Below the pieces are notes generated by a model that made no database searches, was not told the origin of the DNA, and was given only the letters and a program-made list of their open reading frames with translations. Shown one piece after another: positions 30,781 through 43,700 of a stretch of DNA of 64,000 bases. The DNA lies in the NCBI RefSeq assembly GCF_018320785.1, contig NC_054867.1, forward strand, positions 30,135,855-30,199,854, written 5' to 3'. The position numbers and the translations under genes are program-made. The DNA comes from Cheilinus undulatus (taxonomy: Eukaryota; Chordata; Actinopteri; Labriformes; Labridae). Positions within the stretch are counted from its first letter, which is position 1. Each line of letters starts with the position of its first letter.

Positions 30781-32290
30781 TGCTCGGCACAGTTTACTGT
30801 AAAAGTGCCAATTTTCCAAAAGAACCACACAGACTCTCAGGAACACTAAGCTCTGCACACTCTGCTGTCGCTCGATAGGGGGTCCTCTATCAAACAGTTC
30901 ATCTTACAACAGAAGGGACCTCAGCTACACATCATCACTACGGTTAATTAGGGTACTGTATCAAACATGGTGGGGTGGGATGGGTGGTTTTTTTTTTATC
31001 TTAGTGCTAAGAAGAAGGGGACATTGGAGCTGAGAAGATTAATGGTAATCTCTCAGATCAGTGGATTTATACTCATTTGGATCATTTGGATGCCAAAGTG
31101 TTGACTGACATTTCCTACTGTACATTCCATCGTGCTGAAAACACTCTGCTGCAGTATAGAGACATGACGGATGAATATAATACTGTACACACTTGAACCA
31201 TATGCCACGAAGTTAAATCATTCTGTGCTGAAAGTAAATTAAGGAGCGACTGTGTTAAATCTGCAGAATGATTGAAAATTGGTAGAGAGTGGATGACGCT
31301 TTCCTGTTCATCTGTTCAAATCCACTGTTGTTTTTCTACATTGTTTTTTATATGTGTTATGGGGGCCAGGAGTCTTTTTTTATACTAGCACATCCTGTGC
31401 AAAGTGTGTTGTACTATATATATCCAGATGTACTGTCATGTTTTGTTTTACCATCATGTACTCATAGGAAAATGCTTGAAGACTTGTAATATCGTGAACA
31501 TGCAGATGCTTTGCTTAGATCCTCAATGACAGAAGTGCCATCATGTCTTCCCTCTGCTCTTCCATCTACTGTATGCTGATTTATTTTCAGAGATCTCCAG
31601 AAATGCCCAGCCCAGACCCCAGACTTAGACATGTGTATATCACCAAATAGTGTAGATTTAGAGTGTTGCACCATGTCTGTATAAAACTTGTATTAAGGTT
31701 TATTTAGATATATATCAGAGATTTATCTTTAGATTTAATTCAGCACTGTTAAGTAGCATTGACATTAATCTATTATTGCAGTATTGCACAACATAGCACC
31801 AGTACTAAGTGCCTTCAAGGTATTTGTTTCGGTATTTGAAGCTCCATAAACGACAATCAGAAGTAAGTGTTCTCATAATCATATGTATTATTAATTAAGC
31901 TAAATCTAAGTCATAGAAATGTGTTATCTGCCTCACCTTTTGTTTGTTCATAGCCTTTATGTTTTTACGTTGGCAAACCCAGCTGCTATGAGTGACCAGA
32001 ATAAGTTAAACACGGTCACTGTAATGGGAAAGCTTACCAACTGCCAAGGTTAGAAATGTTCACCTCTGCAATTAGAAAACAAAGCAAGTAACATTTGCCC
32101 CAAATGATGAATGCACTTCTGTTAATAGATGCTTGTGCACAGGGCCTTTATATTGTATTTTTGTTTAAAGCTGAGAAGAATGAGAAGATCTATCTTTATT
32201 TATTGTGTTATACTTTGCCTTTTGTTCATTCCGTTTTTTTCTCTTTTTGTGGCGATTCCAAATCACAATAAAATGTTCAACTCTGTTTTT
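30781..32290 (+). other. cdkn1a 3' UTR with AU-rich elements
   Basis: About 1.5 kb without genes, ending after AATAAA at 32267-32272. Three ATTTA pentamers cluster at 31702-31737, with others near the end. Such AU-rich elements in mammalian p21 mRNA bind HuR and set mRNA stability. The open frames inside are chance frames. Confidence 0.65.
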
Positions 32291-32571
32291 TTCTCATCAT
32301 TTATTGTGTTTGATCCTTCCTAAGTATTATTCATCTTCCATATGAAAAAGACAAGATTTTTAATTAATAAGTGTTTCAGAAACATGGAGTCATCTGTGCT
32401 ATTTCCCAACAGTGTGTTTTTTAAAAGCCCAATTTAATGGCAGTGATGAAATCATTCTACCATGACCACATTCACTCAAAAGTGCTTATAATATATATTA
32501 TTAGAATGAAATATATACTCCAGAAAACTATAAAAATATATATGTAATAAGTCTGTCAATCTCCTGCTCAC

Positions 32572-32628
32572 ACGCACACACACACACACCCCTACACACA
32601 CACACATACACACATACACACACATTAT
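32572..32628. repeat. (CA)n microsatellite
   Basis: Imperfect CA repeat interrupted by CCCCTA and CATA units. Confidence 0.9.
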
Positions 32629-32684
32629 TTTTACTCTTGGTTAAATTTTTTAAAAAGAATTACAAGTGAGCTTGCCCAAACCAG

Positions 32685-33650
32685 TGCTGGGTTGGAAAGT
32701 AATTTATTAATTTTTCTCAAAGTATAGTAAATGAGTAGTTTCTTTTGGTACTTGTATTTTTTTAGTACATTTTGAAATCAGTACTTCTACTTTGATAAGT
32801 TTTAACTAGAGTAACTGTACTTTTAATTGAGTACAAAATTCTTGCACTTTTTCTACCTCTGCTGACTACAGTAGCACATAACAAGAGAATGATTCCATAT
32901 CCCAACAGCTGATGTACTAAAACCAGAATGATGATACTTCAGGCTTAAACATTTAAATTTTTACTCCATTCTGAGTGGAATGGTCTTCAGTGTTGGAGTT
33001 ACTTAACAGCGTTAATCCACTAGTGTTAGTTCAACTCTGTAGAGAGTCAGTTGATCTACCCTCTACCCATTGCCATTTCTAATCTGGGGGGATGTGTGGG
33101 CGGAGTTCCCCTTTCCTTGCCCCCAAAACAGAGTGGTAAGAGGTAGGGGTGAAAACCTCCCCTTAGAAACAAGACACTACTTGATTGCTGTTCATCATCA
33201 CACATTGCTTCAAAAGAGAACTGGGACACCCCTTCACCTGACATGAATGTGCAAAACCAAGAGGAAGAGCTAGGATGAGGACTAAGGGGTAGAAATTAGA
33301 TTAACCTGTATGTAGTGTGAACCAGTAGAAACACTTTTAAAGTGTCAATTTAAACTATATATATATATAAGTTTAATTAACACTGTACTTTTGCTGTGCA
33401 TTTTACTTTAATATAGAGGTGTGACTTTACCTGAGCAACCTGGTTGGAGATCTATTCTCTTGTTCTTAGGAAAGGAAAGATCATATTTTACTGTACAACT
33501 CCTCACTATTTAAAGTAAACTTCAAATGAAATACTTTTTATTTTTACTTGAATAGATTTACAGACCAGTACTTTTACTTGAGCAAATTTTAACCAAAGTA
33601 GCTGTACTTTTACTTGAGTGAAACAATTGTAATGTAATTTACATGAAAGT
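32685..33650. repeat. Dispersed fish repeat, two arms
   Basis: The left arm (about 32685-32870) starts GTGCTGGGTTGGAAAGTAAT and carries many AGTACTTTTACTT/GTAC words. The right arm (about 33480-33650) has the matching CAGTACTTTTACTTGAGC. I recognise this as a frequent fish repeat split by about 600 bp of unrelated DNA. Another start of the same sentence, GGGCTGGAAAGTAAC, lies at 38830. Confidence 0.45.
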
Positions 33651-35330
33651 GCTGAAATTCTGAAACGACTGTCATCTACTACTTGCTTTAGAGAATTATC
33701 TGCCCAACATGGATGCCGTGGCCTCTAATGAAATCTAGTGCAGTGACTGTATGAATCATCTAAATCTAATATATCTAAATCTAAATATATCTGATTTCTA
33801 CAGTCACTCAATTTTGAGCAAATGGGTGAATATCTAAACCCAAATTCAAGAATTTGTTATAGATTTGTACACTGTTTTGGGAGGAGAATGAAGTGTTACA
33901 GTGCATCACCAACACCCCCTGCAGGAGAAAAAAAAACAAAGGAAAAGGGCATTAATCTATGGGGCAGGTTTAGACATAGTTATTCAGTCCCAAGCATTTT
34001 GGTAAATGATTAACCACTATGATAAGTATCTGTAGGTAAATATTTTGGGAAAAAAATACATGCTGTTGGGATTTTTATGTGTTTTCTTTTTTTCAATGAT
34101 GTTAAAGACAGGCCAGTACCCTCTTATCAATCTCAGTAGCAATCAGTACTTATGCTCTGAAAAAAACAGGTTTATCACAAGACATCTGCATTGGGATTAG
34201 TGGGACAGGAGTTATCAGTTTTAGCCCAAACGTGGGAGGGGTTGAGGTAGACCCCCCCCCCCCCGATATTCTGTCATTCTGCTGGGCAACGTTATCAGAC
34301 ATCCAACCTGTTTGAATAAGTTGACTTTCTGTGGCTTTAATATTTCTTTTGGAAGAAATTACACAACACAACACAATTTCTGTTGGAAATTACACAGAAT
34401 CATTCCAGCTGTGTTTAAAAGTTAACAAGGGGGTAAAACAGTCCAAGACAACACTGATGAAATGGTCCTCCAGATGACCTAGGAGTACTTTATAAACAGG
34501 ATACCCTTGAGGACGAGGTCATCCTTTGAACACTTATCGATTAAGCAAATCCCAACAAACTTACCCTGCTATGGTGGCTGAGTCCTCCACCCTATGGTAG
34601 AATCATGGTTCTACATAATCCAGTCAGTCAGAGCCTGCTTTCTATAAATATGGAAAACTTTCAAAGAATGGATGGGCAGATTATACCCCAATAATTGGAA
34701 CAAAACCAGTTATTTGGCCCACCACCTTGGTATCTCCCTGCCACTGTCCCCCCAGCAGACATTGTCTCTTGGGGGACAAGGTATCAGCTAGGTAGACCAT
34801 CACCACCTTGTGGTGACACTCATCTGCATGTTTGCCTTTCCACTGAGGAGCATCTTAACTATCTCAGAGACCTTTCTCAAGAAATAGATGAAGGATCTCC
34901 AAGGATTTAGACTCTGCCTCCTCAAAGAAGGAAATGATGGATGCATTTAAGGCTTCCTCAGAGCGTTCTTTTCACAGCACAACATAAGAACTTCTAGAGG
35001 GAAGCAGTGATTTGCCCCCTATTCAAAACATTCCTAGTTACCAGAATTCCCATGAGGCCATCAGAAAGTCCTTCTCTATAACTCTGGGGATCCTCTTCTA
35101 CATTCCTGATCTTGTTTACATGGTCACTGAAGTAACATGCCTCTGGGCTTCTCTTATTGACCTCTACTTGAAGAGATTTCTGAACTAACAAGGCCTGAAA
35201 GACCACCTCCTGAGCCTCTCAGCTTCATTAACTGCTGCTGCTTAGTTTGACACCAGGACAAACACAACCTTCTCAACAAAATGTCTTCAACTGACTCAAT
35301 GATAGAGACTTTCAGAAAATCCAATTTACA
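33651..35330. other. Intergenic DNA, no gene recognised
   Basis: Contains a C-run at about 34251-34264. The plus-strand frame 34695-34910 has no family match I can name; it could be a decayed retroelement piece, but no motif supports that. Confidence 0.4.
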
Positions 35331-36965
35331 AACCCCAATCCGAAAAAGTTGGGAAATTGTTGTGAATAAAAGTAGAATATGAACATTTTCAAATCTGTTT
35401 CCCCAGCAACAAGATATTCACTCTTCAAAATTTGATGCCTGCAAAATGTTGCAAAAAACATTGGGACAGTAGCACGTTTACCACTGTGTTACATCCCCTT
35501 TCCTCCTAACACTGTCTGAGGACAGAAGACACTAATGGATGAAGTACAGAAAGTGGAATTCTTTCCCATTCTTGCTTGATGTAAATCCTAAGTTGCTCCA
35601 CAGTGCAGGGCTTCTGTTGTCAGATTTTTATGCTTCAAAATGTGCCATACATATTCAATGTATGGACATGTCTGTACTGCAAGCTAGCCAGTCTAGTACG
35701 CACACTCTTACTGTGAAGCCATGCTGTTGTAACTTGTGTAGACTCTGGCTTGCTGTCATGCTGAAATAAGCAGGGATGATCCTGAAAAAGAGGTAATCTG
35801 GAATGGAAGCACACTGTATGTTGCTCCACATCCTGTATGCAGTAATAATGGTCTGTTCACAGAGGTGCAGGTTACCCATGCTATCAGCATTAACACACCC
35901 CCACACCATCACAGATGCTGACTTTTGAACTTTGCATTGATATCAGTCTGGATGTTTCTTTTGCCTTTAGCTTAGATCAGTGGTTCTCAGCTGGTCCGGC
36001 CTCAGGACCCACCAGTCTGTCTTATGACAGATTGTGACCAAAGTTTCCAAAACATTTTCAACAATGCATGTTTAGTTAATTGATCATTTGCCGTTTGGAG
36101 CATGATTGGTGCAAAAAAAAACCTGAAATGAAAAAGAAAAGGGACAAAACTGACAAATTTCACACCCTCTTTCCCCATCTTTATGTGTCAATGTTCGCCA
36201 GTTTTACGGATAACTTGTGAAATTACTTCTTTATCATGGGAAAAGTAGCCTTTATTACAAGAAGAGGAGATGAATTAGTGAAAATATTGATTAAACATTT
36301 AGACCCAATTGACCCAATTTGACCCAATTTCACAGTAAAACAGAGTCAAATAAAAGGTACGGATGCATGTCCAATAAGGACTTCAGGACTTTTGCTTTTA
36401 ACTGACAGTGGTTTTTCTGAAGTGTTCCTGAGCCCACTTTGTACAATCCATCAAGAAATTATGCCAGTTTTAACGCAGCGCTGCCTGAGAGATTGAAGGT
36501 CATAAGCATTCAGTGTTGGTGTTTTGCCTCGCCCTGTGTGTGCAGACTTCTCTGAATCTTTTGACAATATTGTGGACTGTAGATGGAGAAATCCAAATTC
36601 CTTGCAATTGTACATTGACAAAGTGGAGAACCTTGCACCCTTTTTTAGATTATGAATGACTGAGTACTTCAGGAGCGCTCCGTTCATGCTCAGTCATGTT
36701 ACTTTTACCTGTTACCAACTAGCCTGTTAACCTGTGGAATGTTTCACGTGTTTTTCAGCTTCCCTCCACAACTTTTCTTGCTCCTGTCCCAACTTTTTTA
36801 ATGTTTTGAAGGCATCAAATTCATAATGTATGATTTTTTTTTAAATTCTATTTATACTTTGGACATCAAACATCATGTCTTTGTGCTGAATCCAGTTGAA
36901 TTCAGGTTGAAAGGAATTTGCAAATTACTGTATTCTGTTACATTGAACAAAATGTCCCTACCTTT
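35331..36965 (-). mobile_element. Decayed DNA transposon of the 'AACCCCAATCCGAAAAAGTTGGG' type with nested hAT piece
   Basis: The left end ACCCCAATCCGAAAAAGTTG and the inner phrases AAAGTTGGGACAG and TTGCAAATTACTG-type end mark a DNA transposon family common in fish. Minus-strand remnants read MMVWGC, FQHDS and RGKTPTLNAYDLQSLRQR, in keeping with a decayed transposase of Tc1-like or unassigned type. From about 35978 a CAGTGGTTCTCAGCTGG hAT-type end begins a nested insertion that runs to about 36355 and has lost its other end. Class is uncertain. Confidence 0.6.
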
Positions 36966-37429
36966 TCTTTATTCATTTACATAATTTAAGATATTACTTT
37001 TACTTAAAACTGGTTGTTTATGATCTAAGTTTGGGTGTATCCCCACACAGACTACAGTGAAATTTCAAATTTGGTAATGCTACATGAAGAAGCCCACATG
37101 ATGCCTCTTTCTAATCTAAGAAAGGAATAAAGAGTGTGAGTCACATCTCAAACACACACTGTGTACTTTGGCACCACATCACTGCAGCCCCACATCAGCG
37201 CACACTGGGTCTATGTGTTTGTATTGGGGGAGTTTAGGGGATGAAAAGCCTGGAGCAGGCCCTGCCACAGGCCTTGCTGTGTTCCCTCCCTCCCTCATGT
37301 GGCCACAGCAGCACAGAGGCACCTGCACGCCTGCGCTAAGCTCTCCCATCCCCCCCCCACCCGTTTCCCTCCATCATCTGTCCCTTAGCTCCCACATCCA
37401 TTACAGGGCAGGACAGCTTGCATTTGCAT

Positions 37430-37776
37430 TTAGACTGAAAGAGAGGGAGAGCGCGGGAGAGAGAGGTAGGAGAGACGGGGGGAGGCGGGAGGACCATATG
37501 ACACAAAGGAGCCGGAGAGAGAGAGAGGGAGAGAGAGAGAGATCAGAGCATCAGTGAGAGGGAGAGCTGCAGATATCGATGGCATTACCAATGGAGCATT
37601 AGGATCCACTGAGGTGATAGTCAGCCATACAACGGCTGAGGGTGAAGATCTTTGAGGAGGGGGGCTGCTCCTCCTCGGTGAGCACAGGGGGAGGAGGAGG
37701 AGGAGGCAGGAGGAGGAGGATGGGCCTCGAACACAGACTTGCAATGGCACTGCAAAAATTGGATTAAAGCAGTATG
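37430..37776 (+). promoter_or_regulatory. tmcc2 5' leader: GA- and GGA-repeat tract with upstream ATGs
   Basis: Purine-rich leader with (GA)n at about 37434-37545 and (GGA)n at 37690-37720, ending in ATG|GTAACG. A good donor directly after the ATG would join it in phase to the exon at 41147. Fish promoters with GA tracts are common. Assignment as tmcc2 exon 1 is inferred from position and phase. Confidence 0.5.
37720..37767 (+). CDS. Upstream ORF in putative tmcc2 leader (15 codons)
   Basis: Reads MGLEHRLAMALQKLD then TAA, and ends seven bases before the putative main ATG at 37774. It directly follows the GGA tract. If the leader assignment is right it would limit translation of tmcc2. No evidence that the peptide itself has a function. 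Confidence 0.3.
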   Translation: MGLEHRLAMALQKLD

Positions 37777-40700
37777 GTAACGTTTCTGATTTCAATTTCT
37801 CGCTGTGTGCAGCTTGTGTCTCATCCTCGTGCGCTCTCATTCACGCTTGTTGACATCCATCGGCCACCCATCATGTCACTGTGTGTCTTCCATCGTGAGG
37901 GGAAGGCACAGGTCGCCCCCCCCCCCATCTCCTACCCCACTGTCCTCTTGTTTTTGTGTTTGCCATAGACATCTGTCATTTTCATCCTCAGCGCACCCCT
38001 TTGTATATCTCCTCTTCATCCACGAGCCTTTTAAATCATGGCAGAACATTCACCCCCGCGTGCACCGTTAGCTCTGTGCATCTGCTCCGTGTTGTTGTTT
38101 TCTGTCCTCTCTCATAACGTACCGATGGATACCGCATCGTTTAGCCTTTCTGAGACTCTGCATAAGCATCCCTCACAAGATCAGGAATTACTAACCACCA
38201 GGGGTTCTAATAATCATCCGTTTCCTCTCCACTACGATGTGATTGTAACCTACATTGCTTTAAAAAAAAAAAACATCATCGCCTGCCTTGCGTCTCTCTA
38301 GTTGATTCATGCTGGCCCGTGTGCTCTTTTCACACTGTCACGCAAATAAAACGCATAAATCCTTGCGCAATCTTGTCTGGGAAAATTGGAGCATCGTTGT
38401 GAGATATTTTGGTGTCATGTGTGTTCCTGAGCCCATGTTTGCAGGGCGTGATTACACTCTTTTGACGTCAGGCTAAAGGGGTCATTAACAATCCTACCAT
38501 CTGCCATGCTAAAGATAGGCTATAGATATTATCCTGACCAGGGGATCCCCTCATGCATCAATGAGCTCAAGGGTTATTGTTTAAATAGATGAAAACTTGA
38601 TGCTAATGCAAAAGTAAACACAGCATGCTTGAACCATCATCATTTCATCTTCCATCTCATGAGCATCTCAGAGTGAAAGAAAGTTGCGCCAGAGTCAATA
38701 GTCTTCAGTGATCAGTATGAGTCTGCAGGCCAGAAAGCAGAGTTATAATGTATCATCTAATTAATGCATGATGGCCCTTCTGTATGCTCTCTCATTCCTC
38801 CACCAAATCAATTATGTGCATGACCACCAGGGCTGGAAAGTAACTAACTGCAAGTCATTTCAGAAGCTTAAGCAGAATGATTTATGAGCTGTTTAAGGAG
38901 TTTCCCTGAACAAAATTTCTCATTTGGCCCACATCTGAGACTGAGGGAAAAGAAAGAAGAAATGTTCTGTTTGTCAGATTTATTTGAAAGTCCTAGCCCA
39001 GATGACTGCTATGTTGTGTTCATTTAAAAATGTTATGCTGAGGTTTCACAAAGTGGTCTTTTAAGTTTTATTCAGCACACAATTATATGTTTCAACTGTC
39101 AAAAGCTTGAAAAGGTGCCAAAATAACGGATCTGTTCTGGCATCCTTCTTTTTGGGCCACCAAGCACTTACAGTGCCTATAAAAAGTATTCACCCCCTTG
39201 GATGTTTAACTCTTTTATTAACTTTATAAATCAACCATGGTCAATATAATTTGGCTTTTTTCATAGAAAAAATGCTAAAAACCTCTTTAATGCCAAATTG
39301 AAAGCAGATTTCTACAAGGTAGTGTCAGTTACACATAAATATGTAATGTAAAATAATTGATTTCATAAATATTCACCCCCTTCAAGTCAGTATTTAGTAG
39401 ATGCGCAATTGGCTGCAATCACAGCACTGAGTCCGTGTGGATATGTCTCAATAAGGCTAGCACATCTGGATGCTGCAATTTTACTCCATTCTTCTTTGTG
39501 AAAGTGCTCAAGCTCTGTCAGCTTGCACGGGGATCGGGTGTGAACAGCCCTTTTCAAGTCCAGCCACAAATTTTCTATTGGATTGAAGTCTGGGCTTTGA
39601 CTCAGCCAGCCCAGAATATTCACCTTATTTCTTTAAGCCGTTTCTGTGTAGCTTTCACTGTATGCTTCAGCTCATTGTCTTGTTAGATATAAATCTTCTC
39701 CTGAGCAGTAATTCTCTTTAACACCGAATAAGATTGTCCTCAAGGATTTTCCTATATTTTGCCACAGTCATTTTATCCTCTTCCTATATGAAATTTCCAG
39801 GTCTGGCTGCTGAGAAGCATCCCCTAAGCATGATGTTGCCACCACCGTGCTTCACAGTGGGGATGGTGTGTTGGTGGTTATGTGCAGTGTTTGGTGTCTG
39901 CCAAACATAGCGTCTTGTCTGATGGCAAAAAGCATCATTTTGGTCTCATCAGACCAAAGAACTTTTTCCACTTGGTCATGGAGTCTCCCACATGCCTTTT
40001 GGCAAACTCTAGTGGAGCTTTAATGAGTTTTCTTCAACAGTGGCTTTCTCTTTGCCACTTTCCTATAAAGCTTTGACTGGTGAAGAACCCAGGCAACAGA
40101 TGTTGTACGCAGAGTCTCTCCCATCTCAGCTGCTGAAGCTTTTAACTCCTTCAGAGCAGTCGGTGTCTTGGTGTCCTCTCTCTCTAGTGTCCTTCTTGCA
40201 CAGTTGCTCAGTTTGAGAGGACGGCCTGATCCAGATAGATTTGCACGTGTCATATTCCTTCCATTTCTTGATGGATTTAACTGAACTCTGGGGGATGTTC
40301 AGTGCCTTGGCATTTTCTGTGTCCATCCTCTGACTTAGCAATTCAATAACCTTTTCTCTGAGTTGCTTGGAGTGTTCTTTTATCTTCATGATGTAATGGT
40401 AGCCAAGAATACTGATTAACAGTGACTGGACCTTCCAGACATATGTGTCTTTATACTTGATAACTGCACTCAGGTGATCTCCCTTTCACTCATTGTGAGA
40501 CTACTAGCACCAATTGGCTGGACTGCTGTTGAATTAGGTCAGTCACTTTAAAGGGGATGAATGCAGTCCTTAAAGGCTGGAGCTAGAAAAACTGCTAGCA
40601 TAATCCACCACTACCAAGTAAGGATGCATTTGCTGTAAAAACCTGAGTGAGACCAAACTGTACAGAACCAAACCAGATCACTTGGTGGAAATTCACCACA

Positions 40701-43700
40701 GTAATAAATTCATAAATAAAGCATCGGTCAATATTAAAGGGAAGCTATAAAATCAGATTACCATGGGTTTTTTCAAATGACTTACTTTCATATCATGATT
40801 TATTAGTAAGACAGTTCTCAGAAGAGACTTTTACATTACAGACTCAAAGAAACAAATTGCTTTATTTTTCTCAGAAAATGCAAAGACAATAATGATTCAC
40901 TACTCTCTAAAGGTAGTATCAGATGGAAACTACTGATTTCTCATGAAGAAAAATGGACCATGAGTAACAATCACTTTCAATTAGACAGACATAAACTTAC
41001 CTGTCAGAATGATTCAATTATACCTAGAGTAGATTTAAATGAATGTGATGTTTCCCCTGCTTGAGACAAGTTCTGCTAGTTTTACTTCATCTGTACTAGT
41101 CTCTGTCGAACCCTGATAACCTCTCCCTGCCCTTTCATCCCCTCAGCTGGACAAGAGCGAGGTGGCAACTCTAGGCTTACCCTCCACCACCAGCCATGGA
41201 GGCTCTGACAGTAACATCAGTGCAGACGGCGCGGGGGCAGCAGCAGCAGGGGTCACAGCAGGCGGTGCAGAGTGTTCAGGGGCTGGCGAGCCGCAGAGGA
41301 CGCGTGCCGCTCTGGAGCATCTGCAGCAGAAGATCCTGAAGGTCACCGAGCAGATTCGCATCGAGCAGGAGGCTCGTGACGACAACGTTGCAGAGTATTT
41401 GAAGTTGGCCCACAACGCAGACAAACAGCAGGCGTCTCGGATCAAGCAGGTGTTCGAGAAGAAAAACCAGAAGTCAGCACAGACCATCGCACACTTGCAC
41501 AAAAAACTAGAGCACTATCACAAGAAGCTAAAGGAGATAGAACAGGTAAGTGAGCAGGTGCATTCGTGAATGTGGTGTTTTTATGTGCTGCTGTGGCTGT
41601 CTCTAACAAGTGTTGGATCACCCAGGATGTTTGTGTCCAGAAATAGACTGATGATTTTCATCTCTTAACACTTGTTTCAACCAATGCATCATCTTGTGTC
41701 TCACCTAACTCTCTACAGCCTGCTTTCCTCATCTATCATCCTGAAACCTAATCACCTTTCTCCTGCCTGTGAGATCCTCCACTTCTCTGCTTCCTCACTT
41801 CTCTGCTTCCCTCTCTGCAGAACGGACCAGCCCGCCAGCCTAAAGATGTCCTCCGGGACATGCAGCAGGGATTAAAGGACGTTGGTGCCAACGTACGTGC
41901 TGGGATAAGTGGTTTTGGTGGTGGGGTAGTTGAAGGGGTCAAAGGTGGAGTATCTGCCCTGACTCACACAGCTGTGGTCTCCAAGCCGAGAGAATTTGCC
42001 AGTCTCATCAGGAATAAGTTCGGCAGTGCAGATAACATCGCTCACCTAAAGGACACACTTGAGGACGGAGTTGGGGTACACTCTGAGGACACCCCTACAC
42101 CTCGCGCCCTGAGTGGAAGTGCCACTCTGGTGTCCAGCCCAAAGTACGGCAGTGACGACGAGTGTTCCAGCGCCACGTCCGGCTCAGGAGCAGGCAGTAA
42201 TTCTGGTGGGGCAGGAGGAGGAGTAGGAGGAGGAGGGTTATTAGGACCAACCATGGGGAGCCCCAGACTGGATGGGCATCATCACCACCATCATCACATG
42301 CACAGCTCTTGGGACTCTCTACTGGAGAGCCTGCAGGAGATCAAAGCCAGCCAGGCGCACATGGAAGATGCCATCGAGGACATGAAGGGCCAGCTGCAGA
42401 GCGACTACTCCTACATGACACAGTGCCTGCAAGAGGAGAGATACAGGTGCACAGCCAAAAACAACAGTTTTCATAAAGAAGAGGTCAAGACAACACTCAG
42501 AATAAATCCACCAATAAGCAAACACTAGACAACAGCAAAAAGTGAAAGAAAGAAACAAGAAAAAATCTCAAACAGATATAAACAAAAACAGAAATATAGA
42601 CTGGCAGGCAGCTTAAAACATGGCAACAGAAAATAGAGCTAGACCACCAACGATCAAAATAACGGTAGGAAGTGACTTCTATTAGCAATAACAACTAGAG
42701 ACTGTTAAAAGCTGCATTAGTAGGAGTCAAACACAGCATTCGAAGAGATTCTTCAGGAGGAGAGAGAGCATACTAACTCTAGGAACCTCAAACCAGAATC
42801 ACACCCAGACTAACAATGAATAAACCTTTTCACTTAAGCATTTACTTCCTACCAGCCTTGTCTATCAGGAGATAGAAGAACTTTCCAAAAATCACACAAC
42901 AGAATCTATCACTATCATTTATCTCCGCAAAACCAAATCTAATTTTGCAATACGTGGATTTCCAGTGCACAACATGCAAATGAATCACATTTTAAGATCG
43001 TAAATGTCATCTTTTCATTATTTTGGCCATAGAGAATGACTTTTTCTTACCTTTCAAACTGGCATATAAATGTCTTGTCTCTTGTTGATAGTTGGCTGGC
43101 CCTGATTGATCGCCATGGCCAGGAAAACAATAGAAGAAAAAATTGGAGCATCATCATTGACTAACAGGAAGTTCTCTTTTAGTTTTGGTGTCAAAATGGA
43201 GGAGTAATAGCAACACTGCTTTGTTTTTCCTAGTTATAAACATAATTACTAGTCATATTATCATGAATTTGGCTATGGAGATTAGTAAAATCAGGCTCTG
43301 AGAAAACACCAGGCTTTGCACCTGGAATAAAAATCTCCTGGAAGGGATATAAACGCCAGTAGCTGCTTGTAGATCGGCAAGAAGGAACGCTTCAGGTCAC
43401 AATTGAAGTCACAGAGATCCTTATGGTCTTATGGTTCCTGAGATACCGTAAACAACGCATGCAATACTGCTTGGGATCATTGTTAGCTCTGGAGGGTTTG
43501 GAGGGTTAACCTTGGGGAATTTAAAGTTATTAACATGCATTAGGGTACATAAATTCATTTAAATAAAGTCTGAGCCTTTAGCAGTATAACCATGGGTTGG
43601 TCCAACAGAGGTATTGGTTACTCTTATCAAAGAGGGAAGTTTAGTGCTGCAGTAGAAAGAAAAGAAAGCCTTTACCTCCTTAAGTGGACTTACTAAGTAT

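Noticed and set aside
37168-37557. 129-codon frame in the tmcc2 leader
   Set aside because: It runs through GA repeats and shows no domain; it is treated as untranslated leader and promoter.
42042-42254. Proline-rich antisense frame in tmcc2
   Set aside because: It is the reverse reading of the Gly-rich tmcc2 linker, whose sense frame is supported by family similarity and splicing.
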